Part shown: piece after piece, positions 35,189-42,928 of the stretch
Layout of the letters: each line of letters begins with the position of its first letter
Position numbering within the stretch: the stretch's first letter is position 1
Assembly (NCBI GenBank): GCA_947493035.1
Contig: CANLOW010000002.1
Location: 62,001 to 126,000, forward strand
Direction: 5' to 3'
Origin: an uncultured Aquimarina sp.
Lineage (GTDB): Bacteria; Bacteroidota; Bacteroidia; Flavobacteriales; Flavobacteriaceae
DNA length: 64,000 bases
Translations under genes and position numbers: made by a program
Notes under the pieces: model-generated
Seen by the model: the letters and a program-made list of their open reading frames with translations, nothing else
The model's database searches: none
What the model was told of the DNA's origin: nothing

Positions 35189-36145
35189 TTATTGCAACTG
35201 TTCTATCCCAAACGCCTCATTAAGACCTTGCGCTAAAAACTCAAAAAAAGTATCATCATGACCTCCATTTCCTACGATAATATTAGTATTTCTAGACTCT
35301 AAAAACTGAATTTCTTCAGGAGTAAGACTCCCCAAAGCTTCATCTGTTTCCCCATAAATGTAGGTGACATTAGACAAGTCTTCAATAGTAGTAAGAAGCT
35401 GTGTATATCTATTCATAGCGAATCCAGCAGATATTTTACCAAGATTACGTTCCACTACACCTGGATCTGGGTCTTGATCTTCAACTATTATGGGAGTAAC
35501 TCCATTTTCAAAGGCTCCTTCTATTCCTTCAAGAGCCCATTGCCAAATCATTTCATTAAGATCAAGTCTACCAGTCATGATTAGATAATTATCTGCTGCA
35601 TCGATTCCTTTTTTGGAAATAAGTTCTTGAGTAACGAAGGCACCAAATGAAATCCCGAATACATCAACCGTTCGCCCTTGATCTTTAAAATAGCGAATCA
35701 CTTTATAGAGCATTTCTATACTTTCTGCATTGAAAGCAACGGCTTGATCCAATGTGATATTTTCCCCTTCTAAAATAGTAGGATTCATTGTTTGTGCTTG
35801 GTGTACTGTGATAATCAAAAGGTCTTCGATATTCGTGTTTTCGGCAATTAAGTTAACGATATCTGGAGGCAATTCGGGACTAGGGCCTCCTTGTATTGTA
35901 ACCAACACTTTAGAAGCTTTTTCATTCCCTTTAAAGTAAATTAGCTCTTTAATTTCTTCTGATATTTCATTACTAATCACCGGCTGTTGTTCTTTTTTAG
36001 CAGGAGAGTTATCATCATCATTCGCACAAGAACCCAAAATGATTGATAAAAATGCAATGAGTATAGTATTAGTAAAGAAATGAAAGCGACTAAGTTTTGC
36101 TGTTTTTGAGGATGCTACGGTAATACTACAACTATTATTTTTCAT
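35189..36145 (-). CDS. Alpha/beta-hydrolase-fold lipoprotein
   Basis: 318 residues with a lipoprotein signal: a long N-terminal part, then LSIILGSCAND with the lipid-modified Cys. The mature domain shows VLVTIQGGPSPEL (oxyanion region), nucleophile elbow GISFGAF with Ser as nucleophile, YGETDEAL (acid region) and GNGGHDDTFF carrying the likely catalytic His. An outer-membrane-attached esterase or peptidase of unknown substrate. It lies beyond the TonB receptor gene on the same strand and carries the same upstream motif as the outer-membrane protein at 40743 (see 36176-36202), so it is probably in the ECF regulon. Confidence 0.75.
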   Translation of the reverse strand: MKNNSCSITVASSKTAKLSRFHFFTNTILIAFLSIILGSCANDDDNSPAKKEQQPVISNEISEEIKELIYFKGNEKASKVLVTIQGGPSPELPPDIVNLIAENTNIEDLLIITVHQAQTMNPTILEGENITLDQAVAFNAESIEMLYKVIRYFKDQGRTVDVFGISFGAFVTQELISKKGIDAADNYLIMTGRLDLNEMIWQWALEGIEGAFENGVTPIIVEDQDPDPGVVERNLGKISAGFAMNRYTQLLTTIEDLSNVTYIYGETDEALGSLTPEEIQFLESRNTNIIVGNGGHDDTFFEFLAQGLNEAFGIEQLQ

Positions 36146-36175
36146 GGTATTTTCTTGTTTTAAAATGTTATAATC

Positions 36176-36202
36176 CTAAAACAATTGAACTTATAAATAC
36201 CC
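36176..36202 (-). promoter_or_regulatory. Candidate ECF-sigma promoter of the lipoprotein hydrolase gene
   Basis: Minus strand: GGGTATTT (36202-36195), 11-base spacer, TGTTTTAG (36183-36176), about 31 bases from the ATG. The same pair with the same spacer and nearly the same flanks occurs at 41372-41398. GGGT-type elements upstream of TonB/SusC operons are typical of FecR-controlled ECF sigma factors in this phylum. Confidence 0.55.
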
Positions 36203-36229
36203 TATAGTAAATGTTTGTAATCTTATCGT

Positions 36230-36261
36230 CCGACACCCTTCGACTGAGCTCAGGGTGTCGG
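36230..36261. repeat. REP-like palindrome
   Basis: CCGACACCCT (36230-36239) and AGGGTGTCGG (36252-36261) around TCGACTGAGCTC. GC-rich in an AT-rich setting. Palindromes with the CTTCGACTnnGCTCAGG centre recur widely in bacterial intergenic DNA. No T run follows. Confidence 0.6.
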
Positions 36262-36296
36262 AGATTAAAAATTTAGATATTAGACATAGAAGCTAT

Positions 36297-38930
36297 TTAA
36301 AAATTAAAACGAGTCACGATATCTGGTGTTAATCGTAATGATTCTCGTTCAAAAGTATCTATGAGGATGTCATCTTGGCCAACTTCGACAAAGCCTTGAT
36401 CGATGGTGTTTTTTCGATTATAAATATTACGTAAAGAGAAACCTAACATCCCACTCCAAGGTTTTTTTGTTTTGATATCGAAACGGTATAGCACTGAAGC
36501 ATCTAGTCTATGATAAGCTTTAAACCGATTTGCATTGATTCCTCTAGGGTCAAGTACATTCCCTGCAAAACCATTTTCATCTGGGATTAAATTTGTGAAT
36601 GGTCTACCTGTGGCATAATTCCATCCTAATGCAAACTCAAATTGTTTTACTTTTAAGGTTTGGGAGATATTAAAGACATGTCTTTGATCAAAATTACCTG
36701 GAAAAGACTTTCGTTGTAGTTCGGGAAAAGTAACTGCCGTTTTACTTAATGAATACCCCAACCAAAAACGATAATTATGGATTCTTTTTTTTAGAAGCAA
36801 GTCAACTCCTACTCTGCTCTCTTTGCCTATTTCTATATCATTATTGCCTTGACTTATAGACACAAACTCTAAAATAGCGTTATTACTCGATGCAATATTG
36901 GTGAGGTATTTATAATACCCTTCCAAATCAAAATTCCAACCTTTGTAAGTGTATAATGCCCCTAATGTAAATTGCCTGCTTTTGATAATAGGAATTGAAA
37001 AAACAGCTTCATCACGGGTAGTTTCTCCCGAAAGCACCCATACATTATCAGCGATGGGAAGCCCTCCTATGGATGGACTGACACTTCCAAAATCACTGTA
37101 ATTACTAATTTGTTGGTTCTTTAATTCTGCAGAAGCAGTGATTCTAAAATTCTTAAAAACTTCCATAGAAGAAAATAGTCGAGGTTCTAAAAAGAATTGA
37201 TTACTTCGACTTAAATAAGACCCTCTGACTCCTAGAGTGGCATTTGTTTTTTTTCCGTTATAGGTATATTCAGAATATACCGTATGGTTATTATTATGTC
37301 CTACAGTGTTATTATCGATAAACTCTTCAAAATCTCCTGTAAGTGCTTCTCTATTATAGTAGCCTGTTTCATTATAGGTGTATTGATATCCTAAGCCTAA
37401 TGATTGTTTTTTAGTAATGGGAATATCCAAAGAATAAGCTGCCCCTATATCTATCACATCATTATTTTGAGTGTAATTATAGTCGAGATCTTGATCTGGG
37501 CTGATTAATGTTCGTGTAAGTCTATATTTTGTTCCGTAAGAAGAAAAATAGAGATTCGCTTTCTGAATCGTATTGTTACTGTATGTTCTTTTCCAATTGA
37601 TACTAGCACCTGCATTTCTAAGCTTATACACATCTTCAGTAATGAAAGAACTAGTCTCACTTAATTCTTGAGGAGGAGCAACATTATCTAACTTATTTTT
37701 AGCATAAATGGCGCTAAATTTCACACTATTAGTTGTATTAGGATTCCAAACAACTTTAAAATTTGAATCGGAAAATGAAAAATCATCTTCTCTAGAAGTT
37801 TCTTCATCTGCATCTTCTGAAATATCAGCTCTAGTATTCTGAAATACTTTTCGAACTAAATTGTTATAACCTACATTTTGATAGATATCCGTAGTAGACC
37901 TTCTAAAAGCTCCCATAATCCCAACCTTTTTAGATAAGGGTACTTTTGCAAATATATCAGCGTGGGTAAAATTAAGCCCTCCTCCTACTTTTAATTCTTC
38001 GGTTAAGTCATCATCAGATTCTATGATAATGGCTCCAGAAACACGATCTCCATAACGTACACTGGTTCCTCCTCTATAGACTTTTACATCCTTAACTATA
38101 TAGGGATTAAAAGTTGATATTTGATTGAAGAAATGGCCGTTATGATACATTTTAATCCCATCCCACAAGACCAAATTTTGATCTGGAGTTCCTCCTCTAA
38201 TATGCAATCCAGCGGGATCTTCCGTAGGGCTATTAATCCCAGGTAATAACTGCAAACTCTGTAAAACATCAGGTTCTATAAGCCCTGGGAGAATTCTAAG
38301 TTTTTTTATAGATACATCAATGGCTGCATCTTTGTTTTTTTGGATACCTGTAGTAAGGTATTCTTTGATAACCACTTGATCTAGGTATTGTATTTCTGAT
38401 GCTAATCGAATTGTATCACATTTTGGTGCTGAAAAATCAGAGGCTTTCATTCTTTTCGTATGATAGCCTAGATAAGATACCGCAATAGAATCTGTTGCAT
38501 CTAATTGCAATGTAAAGTAACCTCGTTGGTCTGTGAGCTTAATTGCCTTGCTATTCTTGATAATAGTTGCCTGAGCAAGCTCAAAATTAGTTTCAGAATC
38601 AATAACAAAGCCGCAGATATCAATAGCCTCATTATTTTCTACTAGAATATAACTATCATCATCAATCTTTTGTAATGTGAATTTCGTTTGTGCTTGAAGA
38701 ATTTGCGCTAATGAGTCTAGGGAAATGGAACCTTCATCAATGTTTAAATCTAGATTATTTATGGCATCCACATCATAAGAAAAATCAAGTTGGTATTGAT
38801 TTTCAAACGCTTTAAGAATCTCATGTATAGGCATATTTTTAAGGACATCAATACGATGCTGCTTTTCTTGTGAATAACAGGTTATAACCCACAAAGAGAG
38901 TAATAAAGTAATTATTTGAAAACGAATCAT
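36297..38930 (-). CDS. TonB-dependent outer-membrane receptor with STN domain (FecA-like)
   Basis: 877 residues. Signal peptide (1-20); STN signalling domain at about 28-98 (KNMPIHEILKAFENQYQLDFSY), which talks to FecR; carboxypeptidase-regulatory-like domain at about 105-165 (SYLGYHTKRM); plug domain at about 195-300 (LPGLIEPDVLQSLQLLPGI, HIRGGTPDQNLVLWDGIKMY); then the beta barrel ending in TRFNF with a C-terminal Phe. Overlaps fecR by four bases. No SusD partner, so a siderophore, metal complex or small ligand is more likely than a SusCD glycan. Confidence 0.93.
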   Translation of the reverse strand: MIRFQIITLLLSLWVITCYSQEKQHRIDVLKNMPIHEILKAFENQYQLDFSYDVDAINNLDLNIDEGSISLDSLAQILQAQTKFTLQKIDDDSYILVENNEAIDICGFVIDSETNFELAQATIIKNSKAIKLTDQRGYFTLQLDATDSIAVSYLGYHTKRMKASDFSAPKCDTIRLASEIQYLDQVVIKEYLTTGIQKNKDAAIDVSIKKLRILPGLIEPDVLQSLQLLPGINSPTEDPAGLHIRGGTPDQNLVLWDGIKMYHNGHFFNQISTFNPYIVKDVKVYRGGTSVRYGDRVSGAIIIESDDDLTEELKVGGGLNFTHADIFAKVPLSKKVGIMGAFRRSTTDIYQNVGYNNLVRKVFQNTRADISEDADEETSREDDFSFSDSNFKVVWNPNTTNSVKFSAIYAKNKLDNVAPPQELSETSSFITEDVYKLRNAGASINWKRTYSNNTIQKANLYFSSYGTKYRLTRTLISPDQDLDYNYTQNNDVIDIGAAYSLDIPITKKQSLGLGYQYTYNETGYYNREALTGDFEEFIDNNTVGHNNNHTVYSEYTYNGKKTNATLGVRGSYLSRSNQFFLEPRLFSSMEVFKNFRITASAELKNQQISNYSDFGSVSPSIGGLPIADNVWVLSGETTRDEAVFSIPIIKSRQFTLGALYTYKGWNFDLEGYYKYLTNIASSNNAILEFVSISQGNNDIEIGKESRVGVDLLLKKRIHNYRFWLGYSLSKTAVTFPELQRKSFPGNFDQRHVFNISQTLKVKQFEFALGWNYATGRPFTNLIPDENGFAGNVLDPRGINANRFKAYHRLDASVLYRFDIKTKKPWSGMLGFSLRNIYNRKNTIDQGFVEVGQDDILIDTFERESLRLTPDIVTRFNF

Positions 38931-39847
38931 TTATTACTTAATACTATAGTTTTTTCATTTTCAAATGTATAATTGATATTCATAGGATCAAAACTAGTTC
39001 TAAGTGCGACTTTTAGGTCATTATGTTTAAAGAAACCTGTAAATATTCTATTCACATCTACATTTCCTATTCGAATTTTAACATCATATTGCCTTTCCAA
39101 TTCTTTTATGAGGTGTTCCAGCGGTACTTCTAAAAAACTACTTTTTCCATATAACCAATCAGGTTGAGAATTTGAGAAATCAAATATAGAGAAGTCCTGT
39201 TTGTTTGTGGATTGGACTCCCTTCCCTTGAGTAAGAATCACTTCATTACTCTCTTTGTTCACTTTTACCCTGCCTTCAAAACAATGTACTTGTAATATTA
39301 GATCTCTAGAATACACATTAAACTCGGTACCTAACACAGTGATATCCCCATTTTGGGTATTTACGGTGAATGTTGATCCTTTATGAACATCAAAAAAAGC
39401 TTCTCCTTTTAAATGCAATACTCGATTCTTCATAAAAGAACTTTTATGATACCTTAAAGAAGAGCCCGCATTTAGGGTTACGATAGAATTATCAGGTAGT
39501 GTTATCACTTGTGTCTGTGCCATTTTGGTATGAATAGCTACCTTCTTAAACAATACCATTTTTAATCCAATACATAACAAAAAGACAGCCGCGGCACTAT
39601 ATATCCAAGTTCGAAGTCGAATGATTCTTGATCTCTTTTTTTCTTGGTAGGACATATTATAGATTTTTTGCGCTTTCAGCCCTTTTTCAATGTCAAAAAC
39701 AGGCCTTTTTAATCGTTCTACTCCATTTAGGATATCCTTATAGGCTAAATAATCTTCGGAAGCTTCAAAGGCTTTTTGATCTTTATTAGAAAGTTCTCCT
39801 GAGATCCATTTTCCTAAAAAACCATCTTCATTAATATTCCTTTTCAT
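38927..39847 (-). CDS. FecR-family anti-sigma regulator
   Basis: 306 residues. N-terminal cytoplasmic anti-sigma segment (GFLGKWISGELSNKDQKAF), one membrane span at 81-100 (WIYSAAAVFLLCIGLKMVLF), FecR domain (MAQTQVITLPDNSIVTLNAGSSLRYHKSSF, LKGEAFFDVHKG) and the C-terminal STN-like DUF4974 domain (LEHLIKELERQYDVKIRIG). It transduces ligand binding from the receptor to the sigma factor. Its ATG overlaps the stop of the 53-residue gene upstream (ATGA). Confidence 0.92.
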   Translation of the reverse strand: MKRNINEDGFLGKWISGELSNKDQKAFEASEDYLAYKDILNGVERLKRPVFDIEKGLKAQKIYNMSYQEKKRSRIIRLRTWIYSAAAVFLLCIGLKMVLFKKVAIHTKMAQTQVITLPDNSIVTLNAGSSLRYHKSSFMKNRVLHLKGEAFFDVHKGSTFTVNTQNGDITVLGTEFNVYSRDLILQVHCFEGRVKVNKESNEVILTQGKGVQSTNKQDFSIFDFSNSQPDWLYGKSSFLEVPLEHLIKELERQYDVKIRIGNVDVNRIFTGFFKHNDLKVALRTSFDPMNINYTFENEKTIVLSNK

Positions 39848-40005
39848 AAGCTGTCATTTTTAGGTTTGCGCTTAGGTGATTTTGAAAACACAAGCTTTTT
39901 ATAAGCTGCCGAAGTCATGAATTCATGCAATTCTTCAGGAGAAAGCTTACCATATATCCATTTCATCAAAAATTCATTTTGATAATGTTGTTCAAAAAAA
40001 CGCAT
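39844..40005 (-). CDS. 53-residue mini anti-sigma-like protein
   Basis: ATG 40005 to TGA 39844, stop overlapping the fecR start by ATGA. Its segment EFLMKWIYGKLSPEELHEF copies the beginning of FecR (GFLGKWISGELS...KAF), the part that binds the sigma factor, followed by a basic tail (SKSPKRKPKN) but no membrane span. It could be a free sigma-binding peptide, a decoy, or a duplicated FecR remnant kept for translational coupling. A GGGTATTT element lies at 40050-40057 in the gap after the sigma gene. Confidence 0.6.
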   Translation of the reverse strand: MRFFEQHYQNEFLMKWIYGKLSPEELHEFMTSAAYKKLVFSKSPKRKPKNDSL

Positions 40006-40030
40006 AGACTCTAGATATTAGATGATTTTA

Positions 40031-40057
40031 TTAGCACTACTAAAAGATAAAATACCC
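40031..40057 (-). promoter_or_regulatory. Possible ECF-sigma promoter before the mini-anti-sigma/fecR/receptor operon
   Basis: TAGGGTATTT on the minus strand (40059-40050) matches the -35-like part of the elements at 36176 and 41372; the second element is poor (GTGCTAATA). It would let the sigma factor amplify its own receptor operon. Confidence 0.3.
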
Positions 40058-40091
40058 TAAAGCTTGCCTTGAAATGAAAACCTTGTTTCTT

Positions 40092-40625
40092 TTAAATTCC
40101 TCGTGAGTTTGTTCCGAGGTAGTTTACTCTTTTCTTTAAAAAAACCAATGCTAAATGCATTCGTCTTTCAACAGTTTTTACTGAAATTCCTAACAGTTCT
40201 GCAATCTCTTTATAAGTTTTCTTTTCAATTCGATTTAAGAGGAAAACCTCTCGCTGTCCTTCCTTTAGATCAGAAATAGCTTTGTTTAATAGCTGCATAA
40301 ACTCATTTTGCTCCATTTGAAACTCAGGAGATTCATTCGTATATGTTTTCTGTTTCGTTTGTTGGTATTTCAATACTGTTTTTTGATGTACAAGAGCATT
40401 TATAGAAGCATTATTGGCTATTTTATAAAGAAAACTTTTAGCCGCTTTAAAAAGTATCTTCGAACAGTTTACCCACAATTTTGCAAAGCTATCTTGTACA
40501 ATGTCTTGGGCTTTTTCCATATCTCCATACTTGTAATAGAGATAGTAGCATATTTTTTCTGCGTGATCACGATATAATTGATCATATACTTTTTCTTCGC
40601 AAACACTAATCACTTTCTCTGACAT
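40092..40625 (-). CDS. ECF-type RNA polymerase sigma-70 factor
   Basis: 177 residues. Region 2 (YDQLYRDHAEKICYYLYYKYGDMEKAQDIVQDSFAKLW) and region 4 with a helix-turn-helix (EKKTYKEIAELLGISVKTVERRMHLAL). No region 3, as usual for ECF factors; belongs to the FecI-like group paired with FecR. It heads the mini-anti-sigma, fecR, receptor series on the minus strand with an 86-base gap. Confidence 0.93.
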   Translation of the reverse strand: MSEKVISVCEEKVYDQLYRDHAEKICYYLYYKYGDMEKAQDIVQDSFAKLWVNCSKILFKAAKSFLYKIANNASINALVHQKTVLKYQQTKQKTYTNESPEFQMEQNEFMQLLNKAISDLKEGQREVFLLNRIEKKTYKEIAELLGISVKTVERRMHLALVFLKKRVNYLGTNSRGI

Positions 40626-40742
40626 ATTTTAAAATTAAGTCAATTTAATAGCTGGGTGATCTCTCATTTGGTTTAACCCGATTTATTTCTTCTAAAATCT
40701 GAAACATAAGTTTTAATACCAATTATAATTAATAATTAGTCA

Positions 40743-41333
40743 CTACCAAGAATACCCTAAGGTGAAATTCAAATTTATAGCTAAGCCACTTAATGACTTT
40801 TCATCAAATATCCCTGTAGTCGTTCTATATCCTAAACCACCATTTACTTCTGTTGTTATACCTTTTAAGGCTTTTTTAAATACCCATTGATATCCTGTCT
40901 TAGCAAAAACGCCAACCCAAAGGCGTTCAATATCTTCATCACTAGCACTGTTTTTTTCTAACCTATTGTAATTATACTCTGTCATCAAACTACCACTTAC
41001 AGACCAACCTTCAGGAGCATTTTTTCGTTTTGATAGATAACGTCTTAACTCTGCTTCAAAAAGCATATTATAATTTCTTTCATATTTATTATTATCAAAA
41101 TTAGGTTCATTGAATTGCTGAAAAAGTCTAAAGTTTAATGATTTTTTAGGTTTAATAACTCTTTCGTAATCGATACCTATAACTCCTGCTAAGGCTACTA
41201 GAGGGTGTAATTTAACTATGTTTTTAGGCCTAAATTCGAGCTGCTTTTTATTTGAATCATTTATTTTTTCCTGTGCATTTAAGGATATCACGGCTAATAA
41301 CCCAATTAGTATAGTCCATTTAATTTTTTTCAT
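40743..41333 (-). CDS. Outer-membrane beta-barrel protein
   Basis: 196 residues, signal peptide (MKKIKWTILIGLLAVISLNAQ), then strands in the style of DUF3575-type small barrels: KLHPLVALAGVIGIDYERVI, NYNMLFEAELRRYL, LWVGVFAKTGYQWVF, and a terminal LNFTLGYSW with the C-terminal aromatic residue that signals outer-membrane insertion. Its promoter motif (41372-41398) is almost identical to that of the lipoprotein hydrolase, so it likely belongs to the same ECF regulon. Confidence 0.75.
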   Translation of the reverse strand: MKKIKWTILIGLLAVISLNAQEKINDSNKKQLEFRPKNIVKLHPLVALAGVIGIDYERVIKPKKSLNFRLFQQFNEPNFDNNKYERNYNMLFEAELRRYLSKRKNAPEGWSVSGSLMTEYNYNRLEKNSASDEDIERLWVGVFAKTGYQWVFKKALKGITTEVNGGLGYRTTTGIFDEKSLSGLAINLNFTLGYSW

Positions 41334-41371
41334 AATCCTATTTTAAGTTCTTATATCTCATTTTTTCAATC

Positions 41372-41398
41372 CTAAAACAGATGAACTTATAAATACCC
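41372..41398 (-). promoter_or_regulatory. Candidate ECF-sigma promoter of the outer-membrane protein gene
   Basis: Minus strand: GGGTATTT (41398-41391), 11-base spacer ATAAGTTCATC, TGTTTTAG (41379-41372). Flanks on both sides (ACTATA before, GATT after) also match the copy at 36176-36202, giving roughly 34 of 36 identical bases. Confidence 0.55.
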
Positions 41399-41554
41399 TA
41401 TAGTTTTTTTATTTTTTATGGTGAGCTGTAATAAATAATAAAATATTCATGTTTCGCCATGTGTACTTCTATTATCAAAATGTTAATGCTATGACAAAGG
41501 ATGACATATTTGTTTACTTTTAAAACAAATACCTAACTAACAAAATCTAATATT

Positions 41555-42199
41555 ATGTTTATCAATGTTGAAGAATATGATGTGTTACAATCACCGATAG
41601 CACAATCTTTTGAAGGTTGTGAAGGTCAAAGCAAAGCCACATTATTTGTAAGGCAACGGGATACCAGTGTTTTATTCTTAAAATTGAAGAAAAAGCATGC
41701 TCAAGTCCGTTGTGATTTGACAGGTAAGGTTATCAAAAAATCCCTATGGGATGCGCAAACAAAAGCGGCTTCTATTGATCTTTTAGCACAGCATAAAGTA
41801 TCTAAAACAGGTTGGTATGTAATGTTACTATTGCTTATTGGTATTCCTGTAGCCATGGTTATAGGTTTATCTAGTGAAATGAAAGCATCAAAGAAACTTA
41901 ATGAATCATTTAGTTTTCAAACTGATATTGAGAAGAAAAGAATCCTTTCTACTCTAGGTGAAGGCGATTTTATAAAAACTCATAAATCCATCTATAAGAT
42001 TAAAAATATAGATGCCGATAATATAATCCTTTACAAAGGTGGTTCTGTACAAAATATTCTTGATCCTATTAATCCAGAAGAAAAGTTTGATACGTCCAAG
42101 GAAATCAAACTAAATAAAGATGCTTTTTGGAAACGAATTACTGTCAGTACAAAGGGTGAATTTGGTGGAGATATGATAGTGGAAATTTTGGATAACTAA
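41555..42199 (+). CDS. Membrane protein of unknown function
   Basis: 214 residues with one central membrane span (about 90-108, WYVMLLLLIGIPVAMVIGL). The N-terminal half is soluble (EGQSKATLFVRQRDTSVLF, KKKHAQVRCDLTGKVIKKS); the C-terminal half looks beta-rich (GEGDFIKTHKSIYKIKNID). Two bases separate it from the next gene, so the two form an operon. No family recognised. Confidence 0.6.
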   Translation: MFINVEEYDVLQSPIAQSFEGCEGQSKATLFVRQRDTSVLFLKLKKKHAQVRCDLTGKVIKKSLWDAQTKAASIDLLAQHKVSKTGWYVMLLLLIGIPVAMVIGLSSEMKASKKLNESFSFQTDIEKKRILSTLGEGDFIKTHKSIYKIKNIDADNIILYKGGSVQNILDPINPEEKFDTSKEIKLNKDAFWKRITVSTKGEFGGDMIVEILDN

Positions 42200-42201
42200 A
42201 C

Positions 42202-42708
42202 ATGGATGAAATTTTAGAAATAAAGCATAGCAATAAGAAACAAATAGGCTTTATTCTATTGGGGTTACTATTAATGACTTTAGGAAGTCTTCATTTTTTA
42301 GATGTTAATTTCTTTAAGGCTGGATATTCCTATATTTTTATTTTAGTTGGTTTAGGTTTAGCGGTATCCATTTATTTTAACATGAAAAAGCAAGATGGAA
42401 AAGCAGCCATGATTTTTAATGAAGATCATTTAATTTATAACCCAGAAAAAAACTTATTTGTAGAATGGAATGACATAGAAAGTTATTCTGAATATAATTT
42501 GAGTGGTACACGTTATGTTTTAATTCATTTAAAAGACATTGAGGGTTTTATATCAAAACAGCGAGATTTAAAGTTTCAGGAAAAAATGAAACGTGCACTT
42601 AATACATTCAATACTCCCGTTGTACTTAATACTCAATTTTTAGAGATTTCTACAGAAAAATTGAAAGAAGAAATACACAAACGATTATATAAAGTAGCTA
42701 ATTCTTGA
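42202..42708 (+). CDS. STM3941-like membrane protein
   Basis: 168 residues: two N-terminal membrane segments (QIGFILLGLLLMTLGSLHFL and YIFILVGLGLAVSIYF) followed by a PH-like domain (MIFNEDHLIYNPEKNLFVEW, IESYSEYNLSGTRYVLIHL). This arrangement is that of STM3941-type proteins, of unknown function. Partner gene directly upstream. Confidence 0.65.
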   Translation: MDEILEIKHSNKKQIGFILLGLLLMTLGSLHFLDVNFFKAGYSYIFILVGLGLAVSIYFNMKKQDGKAAMIFNEDHLIYNPEKNLFVEWNDIESYSEYNLSGTRYVLIHLKDIEGFISKQRDLKFQEKMKRALNTFNTPVVLNTQFLEISTEKLKEEIHKRLYKVANS

Positions 42709-42757
42709 TCTGGTGGATTTAAGTATTTTATTATGAATTTAAAATCAACTGGATGAG

Positions 42758-42778
42758 ATTCCTTGCCAAGCAAGGAAT
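42758..42778. repeat. REP-like palindrome
   Basis: ATTCCTTGC (42758-42766), loop CAA, GCAAGGAAT (42770-42778), inside the frame GATGAGATTCC...GGAATGACA, a form seen in many genomes as a dispersed intergenic palindrome. No T run follows. Confidence 0.55.
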
Positions 42779-42928
42779 GACAATTCACTATTTAAATATC
42801 ATTGATTGTAGATTTTTACATAAAATAGTAGATCCAATATCTATGTAAACAAAAATTAACATTATACACATACTATTTAGAGTTGTATATTAGTTTATAA
42901 TCAACATAACCTACTTAACATTATTCCT

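Noticed and set aside
41555-42708. Two small membrane proteins as a toxin-antitoxin pair
   Set aside because: Neither resembles a known toxin or antitoxin; the second is of the STM3941-like type and both are larger than usual for such pairs.
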